Assembly (NCBI RefSeq): GCF_900111585.1 | Contig: NZ_FOHI01000004.1 | Coordinates: 186,001-250,000, forward strand | From: Nitrosospira multiformis | Lineage (GTDB): Bacteria > Pseudomonadota > Gammaproteobacteria > Burkholderiales > Nitrosomonadaceae | Length of the DNA: 64,000 nt | Direction of reading: 5' to 3' | Shown: in pieces, positions 56,941 to 64,000 of the stretch | How the letters are laid out: each line of letters opens with the position of its first letter | Position numbering within the stretch: the stretch's first letter is position 1 | The notes under the pieces: generated by a model | What the model was told of the DNA's origin: nothing | What the model saw: the letters and a program-made list of their open reading frames with translations, nothing else | Databases searched by the model: none | Position numbers and translations under genes: made by a program

Positions 56941-57504
56941 ATGATCGATAAGACCGAAAAGCAGAAAATGCTGAATGGAGAACTCTATCGCTCCAGCGAT
57001 CGACTGCTGGTCGAGGAAAGAAAGCGTGCCAAAAGATTAGCGAAGGCTTTCAATGACAGCCTTCCGGACGAGACTGAAAAACGATCTGCAATTTTGGGGG
57101 AACTGCTCGGAGCATCGGGGTCAAACCTCCATATCGAGCCTCCCTTTTATTGCGACTACGGTTACAACTTCCTGGTAGGGGATAACTTCTACGCCAACTT
57201 CAATTGCATCGTACTGGATTGCGCGCAGGTCAGCATGGGGCATAATGTCTTTCTGGGTCCGGCCGTGCAGATCTATACTGCAGCCCATCCCCTTGCGGCG
57301 AAGGACCGTGATACCGGCCTGGAAGCCGCTAAACCCATTACCGTGGAAGACAGCGTCTGGATTGGCGGTGGAGCGATCATCAATCCCGGTGTCACGATCG
57401 GACGGGGCACGACGATCGGATCGGGAAGCATTGTTACCAGAAATATTCCCGCAAACGTTTTCGCTGCAGGAAATCCTTGCAGGGTGATACGTCACCTTTC
57501 ATAA
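56941..57504 (+). CDS. maltose/galactoside O-acetyltransferase (left-handed beta-helix)
   Basis: A 187-residue acetyl-CoA-dependent sugar O-acetyltransferase of the NodL/LacA/Maa group. The N-terminal helical part (MIDKTEKQKMLNGELYRSSD) is followed by hexapeptide repeats with the active-site His in IYTAAHPLAAKDR (about residues 110-122), then WIGGGAIINPGVTIGRGTTI and GSIVTRNIPANVFAAGNPCR. It would acetylate maltose, glucose or galactosides in the cytoplasm. The position close to the glucan/trehalose genes is suggestive but not proof of a link. A separate gene, DUF3293, follows 109 bases on. Confidence 0.9.
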   Translation: MIDKTEKQKMLNGELYRSSDRLLVEERKRAKRLAKAFNDSLPDETEKRSAILGELLGASGSNLHIEPPFYCDYGYNFLVGDNFYANFNCIVLDCAQVSMGHNVFLGPAVQIYTAAHPLAAKDRDTGLEAAKPITVEDSVWIGGGAIINPGVTIGRGTTIGSGSIVTRNIPANVFAAGNPCRVIRHLS

Positions 57505-57612
57505 GAAGAAACTCTTCCTGCACAGCTTGCAACTTACCCTGCCTACCCTGCATCAATGGGTAAATGTAGCACTCATAAAGGCTTGGGGATGGGAAGCTTC
57601 GCCGGAGATACC

Positions 57613-58050
57613 ATGTCATACACTGAAATCCCTGATGATCTCATTTATGTCTATCGCTCGGCTTACTATCGGGCGGGCTTAGGCCATGAGGCAATAACGT
57701 TGCATGTGGACCAGTATTCCGAGCCCCTGGCAAGGCTTTTAGCAGCATCTGGCCATCGTTGTGCCGCATTCATCACCGCCTGCAATCCCTTCGGTGCGGC
57801 GGAAAGTCATGAAATGAACATGAAGGCATGTCTGGATCTCCGGAAGAGCCTTGAGCGGTATGTTGCCAAGCAGAGCCAGATTATCGAAGGTGAAGGCATC
57901 GACCCTGCCGGAGCGTGGGCGGCGGAAAAAAGCTTTCTCGTGCTCGGACTGAATCTGGAGACAACTAAGGCGCTTGGAAAGGAATTCGGGCAAAATGCGG
58001 TTGTCTGGATAGGTACGGAAGCAATTCCAAAGCTCGTTCTGCTTCGCTGA
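57613..58050 (+). CDS. DUF3293 protein
   Basis: About 145 residues from the ATG at 57613 (MSYTEIPDDLIYVYRSAYYR), which is placed after GGAGATACC; an upstream ATG in frame gives an unlikely N-terminus. The family motifs are AFITACNPFGAAES, LEKRYVAKQSQIIEGEGIDP-like (here ERYVAKQSQIIEGEGIDPAG), EKSFLVLGL and VVWIGTEAIPKLVLL. The domain is cytoplasmic; its biochemical role is unknown. The mutarotase gene follows after 111 bases on the same strand. Confidence 0.82.
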   Translation: MSYTEIPDDLIYVYRSAYYRAGLGHEAITLHVDQYSEPLARLLAASGHRCAAFITACNPFGAAESHEMNMKACLDLRKSLERYVAKQSQIIEGEGIDPAGAWAAEKSFLVLGLNLETTKALGKEFGQNAVVWIGTEAIPKLVLLR

Positions 58051-58161
58051 TCGACTTGGGTCAGCAGGTCGATCAGCATAAACAGCTGGTGATGACAAAA
58101 TGTTCAGGTGCCATTATGATCCTCTTCTACGAGGCATCTCCAGAAGCGAATAAGGAATGAA

Positions 58162-59088
58162 ATGAATATAGAAGAGTTGAATAAAAACCATGGGATCGAC
58201 GGGCAGGTCAAATTCATGGAGGGGGCAGGAGGATTCCCCTTTATCATGGTCGATAATGCCAAGGGTGGCGCAGTGATCTCTGTTTATGGAGGACAGGTAT
58301 TGTCTTTTCAGCCTGCAAATGAGCAGAACCTGATGTTCCTGAGCGAAGCTGCATATTATGAGGCAGGTAAAGGTATCAAGGGCGGCGCCCCCATCTGCTG
58401 GCCCTGGTTCGGCCCGGATCCGGAACAGCAAGGGCGTCCTGTACATGGTTTTGTGCGTAACCGGCTCTGGAACGTCATTAAAACGGAAGCCACCGGAAAT
58501 GGCGATAGCAAGGTGACGCTCGGTTTGACCGACACAGCGGAAACAAGGGCTATCTGGCCGCATTCGTTCAATCTGGATCTCGAAGTCACAGTGGGAGAAT
58601 CCCTGAATCTTGAATTGATCACGCGAAATAAAGATACCGCGCCTTTTTCAATCACGCAGGCTCTGCATACCTATTTCAAGGTCGGGCATATCGATCGGAT
58701 CACCATTCTCGGTCTTGAGGGGGTCGCGTATCTCGATAAAGTCGACAACTACGCTCAAAAAACCCAAGCAGGTGCGGTAACGATCAATTCCGAAGTCGAT
58801 CGCATTTACCAGGATGTGCAGAAAGAGTTGGTGATCGATGATATTGCTTATGATCGCCGGATTCGCATTCAATCGAGCGACAGCAGGACTGCTGTCGTAT
58901 GGAATCCCTGGGCGAGAATTTCTGGACAGATGGGCGACCTGAAGGATGACGACTACGAACGCTTTGTTTGCGTTGAAACCGCAAATGCGGGGTCAGAAGT
59001 GGTGGAAATTGCTCCCGGCGGAGAATGCAGAGTAGCCGCAAACTACCTGATAGAGCGGAATATTCCCGAGCTGAAACCGGCCGCTTAA
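58162..59088 (+). CDS. D-hexose-6-phosphate mutarotase (YeaD-like)
   Basis: A 308-residue aldose-1-epimerase-fold protein that speeds interconversion of alpha and beta forms of glucose-6-phosphate-type sugars. The family signature is clear: VISVYGGQVLSFQPANEQNL, IKGGAPICWPWFGP, HGFVRNRLWNVI, the catalytic-region TQALHTYFKVGH, and the final FVCVETANAGSEVVEIAPGG with the Glu base. It sits after the sugar acetyltransferase and DUF3293 genes on the same strand and may serve the glycogen and trehalose metabolism encoded nearby, which is inference from position. Confidence 0.9.
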   Translation: MNIEELNKNHGIDGQVKFMEGAGGFPFIMVDNAKGGAVISVYGGQVLSFQPANEQNLMFLSEAAYYEAGKGIKGGAPICWPWFGPDPEQQGRPVHGFVRNRLWNVIKTEATGNGDSKVTLGLTDTAETRAIWPHSFNLDLEVTVGESLNLELITRNKDTAPFSITQALHTYFKVGHIDRITILGLEGVAYLDKVDNYAQKTQAGAVTINSEVDRIYQDVQKELVIDDIAYDRRIRIQSSDSRTAVVWNPWARISGQMGDLKDDDYERFVCVETANAGSEVVEIAPGGECRVAANYLIERNIPELKPAA

Positions 59089-59133
59089 TTGAACACTGCT
59101 CCGTCTACATGTCGAGGAAATAGGCTCCAACCA

Positions 59134-62100
59134 TCAAACTGTTAAATTGACTTCCTCCCATAATTTCTGAAGCCGTTTGACCGAAACAGGGTAGGGTGTT
59201 TTCAGTTCCTGGGCAAACAGTGAAATCCGCAGTTCCTCGATCTGCCAGCGGAATTCAACGAGCTTGGGATCATCGGTTCCCGCCTTGCGATGTTTTTCAA
59301 GGCGCTGTTCATACCGGTTCCATAATCCGGCAATGGCGGCCGCGTGATGCGCATCGCGCTCGGGATTGGCGCCATACTTATCCAGGCGGAGGATCATGCC
59401 TTTCAGGTAACGCGGTAAATGCTGCAAGCGTTCCCAGGGGGTGGCGCTCAAAAATCCCGGATAAACGAGGTTGCGGAGTTGGATCATCAAGTCGGCTCCA
59501 GGGTTACCGGCACTACCGCCACTTGCTGCGCCGGTTTTTTGCACGCCAACCTTGCCCGCTCCTCCGATTGAAGAAACCCTCGCCATGAATGACTGGTACT
59601 CGCTGGCGACGTTTTGCACGATGCGAACCAGAGCCTCAGCCACGGCAGGCAGTCGCGTGCGGGCACGCTGGCGCTGGGCGACAAATTCCTTTTCACTGCG
59701 GGGCAGCGCATCATCTGCAATAAAAGCGCGGTCTGCGACCGCATTCAATATATCTTTCTTGAGCTGGTCAGGCTTGATGAGTGTGTGCAGTTGAAAGGCC
59801 GCCTGTGCCAGATATCTGCCCTTTCCACCCTTTGCCCCCTGTCCTGACAGATCTTTTTCCAGCTGTTTCATTTGCTCCTTCAGCTCGAAGCGCAGCAATT
59901 GACGCACACCGCCACGCATGCTGAGCTCTGCCGCTTCGCGCGTGTCGAACAGGCGAATCGATACTTTTCCATCCCGTTCGGCGAGAGCAGGGAAGCCGAT
60001 CATGTTCTTGCCCGCGCGGTTGAAGGTGATTTCCTGCGGCAGATCACCGAAATCCCAGTGTTTTACATCGTCGCGTTCAAGGGGATTATGCTCTCCCGAC
60101 TCGGAGCGGGAGAACATCAGTTGTGCCGCTTGCCCGAGCTGCGCTTTCAATTGCCCAAGATCCCGGTTCATTGCCAGCTCTTGCCCCGCATCATCCACGA
60201 TTCTGTAGTTCATCATCAGATGCGGAGGCGGTTTTTCGTCCCGCCAGGCATCCGGTGGAACGGTAATGCCGGTTTTGATCCGGATAAAGCGGGCCAATGT
60301 TTCGGTCAGAAGTGACGGAGAGGGTTCAGACGGCGAAGTTGCTGCTGCATGTTCCGCACTTTCCAGAAACTGCGTTACAAACTCCGGGACCGGTACAACG
60401 TAGCGGCGTATCTGCTTGGGGAGTGCCCGCAGATACCAGGTTATCTTTTCGCGGACCAGCCCTGGGACGAGGCTGTCGAATTGCGTCGCATCCAGCCTGT
60501 TCAGCAGTGGCAACGGTACGGTAATGGTGACTCCGTCCAACACGTGTCCAGGATCGAAGCGATAGGTAAGTGACAGGTGGAAGCCATCTATGAGCATGGT
60601 ATCGGGAAACCGCTCTTCCGTTACGCTCTGCGCGGTATGGCGCATCAGGTATTCTTTGGGAATGTAGAGCAAGCGCGAATTCTCACGCTCGGCCTGTCTG
60701 CGCCATTTCTCGAAAGCTGCGCCGTTGCTGATCCCCTCGGGGATGAGTCCATCGTAGAACGCGAAAATTTCCTGTTCGTCCACCAGCACATCCGGCCGGC
60801 GGGTTTTATGTTCGAGAGCGGCAACATTGGCGATAAGCTCATGGTTGTGCTCAAAAAAAGGGGCCTGGGTAATGTATTCCCCTGCTACGAGGGCCGAGCG
60901 TATGAAAATCTCTCGTGCCTCTCTCGGGTTGATATTGCCGTAGTAGACACGCCGCTTCGGTACTACTGTCAATCCATACAGGGTCACCCGCTCGAATGCC
61001 GATACCTGCGCTGATTTCTTCTCCCAGTGCGGGTCGAAATAATGCTTCTTGCAAAGCTTTCCACCGATCCTTTCCACCCAGGCAGGATCGATTTTCGCTA
61101 CACCTCGACCATAAAGCCGGGTGGTTTCCGTCAGCTCTGCAGCGACGACCCATTTGGGTTTGGCCTTTTTCAGCACGGAACCTGGGAAAATCGAAAACCT
61201 GACGCCGCGCGCTCCGAGGTATTCGTTATCCTCGTCGATCTTGAAACCGATATTGCCGAGCAACCCCGCGAGAAGCGCCCGATGCATTTCATCGTAGTTC
61301 GCCACTATCTCGTTGGGCTTCAACCCTGTTTCCACTACCAACGTATGCAATTGACCGTGGACTTCACGCCACTCCCGCATTCTGCGATACGACAAAAAGT
61401 TTTCCTGGCATTGCTCGATCAACTTGCGGTTGGATTTCTTATGCTTGAGCAGGTCATCAAAGAAATCCCACAACTTCAGATAGCTCAGAAAATCGGAGCG
61501 CTCATCCTGGAAGCTTTGGTGGGCCCGGTCTGCGGCTTCCTGCCGCTCGAACGGACGGTCTCGTGGGTCCTGCACGCTCAGGGCAGAGGCGATGATGAGC
61601 ACCTCGCGCAGGCAGTTTTCCTCCTTCGCTGCCAGGATCATGCGGGCAATCCTGAGGTCGATGGGAAACCTGGCCAGCTGCCAGCCGATGCTGGTAAGGG
61701 TGTTACTCTCATCCACCGCGCCGAGCTCAGTCAGTAATTGATAGCCGTCCGCAATCATGCGTGGCAGGGGCGGTTCGAGGAAAGGAAAATTCTCGATGGA
61801 TCCAATTTTGAGAGATTTCATGCGTAAAATCACCGCGGCCAGCGAAGAGCGCAGGATTTCCGGATCGGTGAATTCCGGGCGGGCAAGATAATCCTGCTCC
61901 GAATAAAGTCGGAAACAGATACCGCTCATCACCCGGCCGCAGCGTCCCGCGCGCTGATTAGCGGACGCGCGTGAAATTTTCTCCACCTGCAACTGTTCCA
62001 CCTTGTTGCGATAGCTGTAGCGCTTGATGCGTGCCACGCCGGTATCGATCACGTAGCGAATGCCGGGAACGGTCAGTGAAGTTTCCGCCACGTTGGTGGC

Positions 62101-63126
62101 AAGCACGATGCGCCGCAAGCTACTGCCATCAGGCTTGAAAACCCGTTCCTGGTCGTCATAGGACTGGCGCGCGAACAATGGCAGAATTTCGGCACCAGCG
62201 CGGCCCGTGCCGGGCCCACCAAAAGCATGCTTGCGCAGCGCCTCCGCGGTATCACGGATTTCCCGCTCGCCAGGCAGGAACACCAGCACATCACCCGGCC
62301 CACAGCGATTGATTTCATCCACCGCATCAAGGATAGCCTGCTCCATGTCGCCTTCATCCCTGTCCCTATCCTTTTGTTTATCCTTCTGCCCGTCCTTATC
62401 TTTATCCCTGGTCCTGTTCCCGGCCTTGTCTTCATTCCGATCTTCCGCGATGACGGAAGCAGGGCGAGCCGGGGCCTCGATGGGACGATAACGTACCTCT
62501 ACCGGATACATGCGGCCGGATACTTCAATGACAGGCGCGTTATCGAAATGCGCGGAGAAGCGTTCGGCATTGATGGTCGCGGAAGTAACGATCAGCTTGA
62601 GATCCGGCCGGTGCGGCAGCAGTTGCTTGAGATATCCGAGCAGAAAATCGATGTTCAGGCTGCGTTCGTGCGCCTCATCGATGATGATCGTATCGTAGGC
62701 AAGCAGATTCGGATCGCCTTGCGTCTCCGCCAGCAGAATGCCGTCTGTCATGAGCTTGACATACGTTTCCGGACTCACCTTGTCCGAAAAGCGCACCTTG
62801 TACCCTACCGCATGCCCCAAGGGACTCTTAAGTTCTGAAGCGATTCGTGCCGCCACGGTCCGTGCCGCGATACGACGAGGCTGCGTATGCCCGATCATCG
62901 CATGCACGCCCCGTTCGAGTTCAAGGCAGATTTTCGGCAATTGCGTGGTCTTGCCCGAACCGGTTTCACCGCTGATGATCACCACCTGGTTTTCCCGAAT
63001 CGCCTGCGCGATCTCCTGCCGTAGAGCTACTACCGGGAGCTCTTCCGGATAAGCCGGCTTCGGCAGGTTAGCCAGGCGCCATTCAAAATTCCTGCTCTTG
63101 GCGCTAACGATAGGAGAATTCTTCAT
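59134..63126 (-). CDS. hrpA: ATP-dependent RNA helicase HrpA
   Basis: A 1330-residue DEAH-box RNA helicase that resolves stalled ribosomes and processes mRNA. Motifs: Walker A SGETGSGKTTQLP (52-64), DEAH in IIIDEAHERSLN (147-158), TSAT, TNVAETSLTVPGIRYVIDTG and QRAGRCGR, then the helicase-associated, OB-fold and DUF3418 domains; the tail ends WEEVNLTV. An insert of about 35 very charged residues (about 225-260, runs of Asp, Lys and Arg) interrupts the first helicase domain before the conserved ILDAVDEINR. Length matches the 1300-residue bacterial family. The start at 63126 has ATTCTTC-type context without a strong ribosome-binding site. Confidence 0.93.
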   Translation of the reverse strand: MKNSPIVSAKSRNFEWRLANLPKPAYPEELPVVALRQEIAQAIRENQVVIISGETGSGKTTQLPKICLELERGVHAMIGHTQPRRIAARTVAARIASELKSPLGHAVGYKVRFSDKVSPETYVKLMTDGILLAETQGDPNLLAYDTIIIDEAHERSLNIDFLLGYLKQLLPHRPDLKLIVTSATINAERFSAHFDNAPVIEVSGRMYPVEVRYRPIEAPARPASVIAEDRNEDKAGNRTRDKDKDGQKDKQKDRDRDEGDMEQAILDAVDEINRCGPGDVLVFLPGEREIRDTAEALRKHAFGGPGTGRAGAEILPLFARQSYDDQERVFKPDGSSLRRIVLATNVAETSLTVPGIRYVIDTGVARIKRYSYRNKVEQLQVEKISRASANQRAGRCGRVMSGICFRLYSEQDYLARPEFTDPEILRSSLAAVILRMKSLKIGSIENFPFLEPPLPRMIADGYQLLTELGAVDESNTLTSIGWQLARFPIDLRIARMILAAKEENCLREVLIIASALSVQDPRDRPFERQEAADRAHQSFQDERSDFLSYLKLWDFFDDLLKHKKSNRKLIEQCQENFLSYRRMREWREVHGQLHTLVVETGLKPNEIVANYDEMHRALLAGLLGNIGFKIDEDNEYLGARGVRFSIFPGSVLKKAKPKWVVAAELTETTRLYGRGVAKIDPAWVERIGGKLCKKHYFDPHWEKKSAQVSAFERVTLYGLTVVPKRRVYYGNINPREAREIFIRSALVAGEYITQAPFFEHNHELIANVAALEHKTRRPDVLVDEQEIFAFYDGLIPEGISNGAAFEKWRRQAERENSRLLYIPKEYLMRHTAQSVTEERFPDTMLIDGFHLSLTYRFDPGHVLDGVTITVPLPLLNRLDATQFDSLVPGLVREKITWYLRALPKQIRRYVVPVPEFVTQFLESAEHAAATSPSEPSPSLLTETLARFIRIKTGITVPPDAWRDEKPPPHLMMNYRIVDDAGQELAMNRDLGQLKAQLGQAAQLMFSRSESGEHNPLERDDVKHWDFGDLPQEITFNRAGKNMIGFPALAERDGKVSIRLFDTREAAELSMRGGVRQLLRFELKEQMKQLEKDLSGQGAKGGKGRYLAQAAFQLHTLIKPDQLKKDILNAVADRAFIADDALPRSEKEFVAQRQRARTRLPAVAEALVRIVQNVASEYQSFMARVSSIGGAGKVGVQKTGAASGGSAGNPGADLMIQLRNLVYPGFLSATPWERLQHLPRYLKGMILRLDKYGANPERDAHHAAAIAGLWNRYEQRLEKHRKAGTDDPKLVEFRWQIEELRISLFAQELKTPYPVSVKRLQKLWEEVNLTV
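62347..62442 (-). repeat. low-complexity Asp/Lys/Arg-rich insert in HrpA
   Basis: Codons for residues 229-260 of HrpA read as runs of Asp, Lys, Arg and Gln (for example DKDKDGQKDKQKDRDRDEGD). The DNA is built of short near-repeats of AAGGATAAA-like triplet blocks. It interrupts the helicase domain at a position where other HrpA proteins usually have a short loop. The open frame is maintained, so it is tolerated or slippage-prone rather than damaging. Confidence 0.75.
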
Positions 63127-63236
63127 GACATTTAAATCAATTGATCTGTTTTTCTGATGTGTTTTCGTAAAAGAGGTGAAGCAAAGCGCAGCCCATCAAT
63201 AACGACGATTGTCCTTACCTCATCCACAAATACTAC

Positions 63237-63276
63237 GGATACCGATAAGACATGTAGGATATCGATAAGACATGTA
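63237..63276. repeat. two tandem 20-bp repeats upstream of the last gene
   Basis: GGATACCGATAAGACATGTA (63237-63256) is followed at once by GGATATCGATAAGACATGTA (63257-63276); the copies differ at one base. The 20-base spacing is about two helical turns, as in tandem operators or small iterons. No regulator can be named. Confidence 0.7.
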
Positions 63277-63505
63277 TAAGCTCCAGTTTTGGATGCACAA
63301 GCAACAAAAAGCTTGATTTCTTATGCCCATCAGCTATGTTTAATGGTGGGAAGACTATTCATTTGATGCGAGAGCATAACCAGCCGCTATGCTTGTTGCA
63401 GCAACAGAGGATATTCGGAGCCCTGGATACATAAACTGCTGTAAACTGTACTGAACCAGTTTTTCCATCGGCTCTCATGACAGTGGTTTGTGAAGAGGTC
63501 TTCCA

Positions 63506-63528
63506 TGCCTGGAAATCGTTTCCAGGCA
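63506..63528. promoter_or_regulatory. perfect 10-bp hairpin
   Basis: TGCCTGGAAA and TTTCCAGGCA flank a three-base TCG loop. The hairpin lies 117 bases before the partial gene at 63645. There is no T-run, so it is not an obvious terminator; it may be a leader structure or operator half. Confidence 0.45.
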
Positions 63529-63644
63529 CAAGGAACATAAGAAAGATCCTGCATGTGAATTCTCCCTCCCTTCGCTGCTTTCCCCGAATGGGCTGATCAA
63601 GTATTAAAAAATAACCGATAGCGGACATAGAAACCGACCCAACC

Positions 63645-64000
63645 ATGCGAGCTACCATCCAGTTCAGTCAGCCAGACAAGAAATTCGACATTCTACAAAA
63701 GCTGTTCAGCTTCGTTAAAGGTTTCAAAAATCTGCGCCAGCACATTCTGGAGCAGGGCATATTGCTGGAAAGGTTGAATTCAGGCGAAATAGAGAATGTG
63801 CAGCGGGCACTTGCAGGTATAAATTACCTGGAGGCCAGGGTTATAGACAACTCGGTGCGTATTTTCGTCACCGAGGGGGAACTTCGCGCGCTGTTCGACC
63901 TGATGATGCCTGTTTCCCGCAAACAGAATGATTTTTCCCGAATCTTGTGGGAACGTGGCTTTACGATTGAAGAGCTGTCGCAGGATCAGGCGGAAAACCT
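63645..64000 (+). CDS. unrecognised protein, 3' end outside window
   Basis: An open frame begins at ATG 63645 (MRATIQFSQPDKKFDILQKL) and continues past the last base. The visible 118 residues are mixed helix and strand with no signal peptide; a pattern LFDLMMPVSRKQNDFSRIL and FTIEELSQDQAE is present. The ribosome-binding site is weak. I do not recognise the family, and the full length cannot be judged. Confidence 0.5.
   Translation, partial: MRATIQFSQPDKKFDILQKLFSFVKGFKNLRQHILEQGILLERLNSGEIENVQRALAGINYLEARVIDNSVRIFVTEGELRALFDLMMPVSRKQNDFSRILWERGFTIEELSQDQAEN

Larger units (their letters stand above)
63127..63644. other. gap holding tandem repeats and a hairpin
   Basis: No gene is supported in these 518 bases, between hrpA and the last, divergent gene. 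They contain the 20-bp tandem repeat at 63237-63276 and a perfect hairpin at 63506-63528. No recognisable promoter pair was found. Confidence 0.5.

Noticed and set aside
1-64000. CRISPR arrays, rRNA and tRNA genes
   Set aside because: No regularly spaced direct repeats of 24-37 bases and no recognisable tRNA or rRNA sequence were found on either strand by reading; a dedicated search could still find a tRNA.

Overview
The window reads as an ordinary Gram-negative chromosome segment. Signal peptides, lipoboxes, TonB-dependent uptake, an RND efflux operon, an O-antigen-ligase-like protein and a PEP-CTERM-like protein place it in the Proteobacteria. The mix of a trehalose/glycogen block, an SmbP-like His-rich lipoprotein, silver/copper-type efflux and a PEP-CTERM-like protein suggests a betaproteobacterium of the Nitrosomonadales, perhaps Nitrosospira-like. 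That last step is inference; there is no rRNA or amo gene here to prove it. No CRISPR array, rRNA or tRNA gene was recognised.

Layout. 1-1566: the tail of a prophage or prophage remnant (two virion-type genes and a 33-codon stub). 1645-6627: an AT-richer surface-polysaccharide patch (GT-C-like membrane protein, GT2 glycosyltransferase, O-antigen ligase/polymerase) interrupted by a decayed IS3-family transposase. 6878-13517: secreted and envelope genes (small periplasmic protein, YncD-like TonB receptor, exported DUF1264 protein, phytase-like esterase, an unknown lipoprotein and a helical protein). 13613-18714: a four-gene ABC export operon of YbhG-YbhF-YbhS-YbhR type. 18937-29426: a repeat-containing unknown, a small exported peptide, an acyl-CoA synthetase, small lipoproteins, a PEP-CTERM-like protein, a Cys-rich metal-binding protein, a DinG/YoaA helicase and a PPK2 polyphosphate kinase.

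29633-36870 is a heavy-metal (copper/silver) efflux operon: a DUF2946-like protein, CusF-like, CusC-like, CusB-like with its own C-terminal CusF module, and CusA-like. 37313-50294 is an alpha-glucan/trehalose island: SmbP-like lipoprotein, TreS-maltokinase fusion, TreZ, a MalQ-TreY fusion and convergent GlgX. GlgX would debranch glycogen, MalQ would re-size the maltodextrins, TreY/TreZ would convert them to trehalose, and TreS would link trehalose with maltose. The kinase half of the TreS fusion has lost key residues, so the maltose-1-phosphate branch may be closed. 50380-63126: a lipoprotein paralogous to one at 27.7-28.1 kb, a broken D-lactate dehydrogenase gene, a zinc alcohol dehydrogenase, a PEGA-like/patatin lipoprotein pair, an HxlR regulator, a sugar acetyltransferase, a DUF3293 protein, a hexose-6-phosphate mutarotase and HrpA. 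The last 356 bases start an unrecognised gene that runs off the window.

Most interesting points: the apparently defective maltokinase domain, the 1731-residue MalQ-TreY fusion, the triple copper-binding modules in the Cus operon, the pair of paralogous 'DHYAL/ARA-EQ/YGR' lipoproteins, and a protein with three exact 12-residue tandem repeats.
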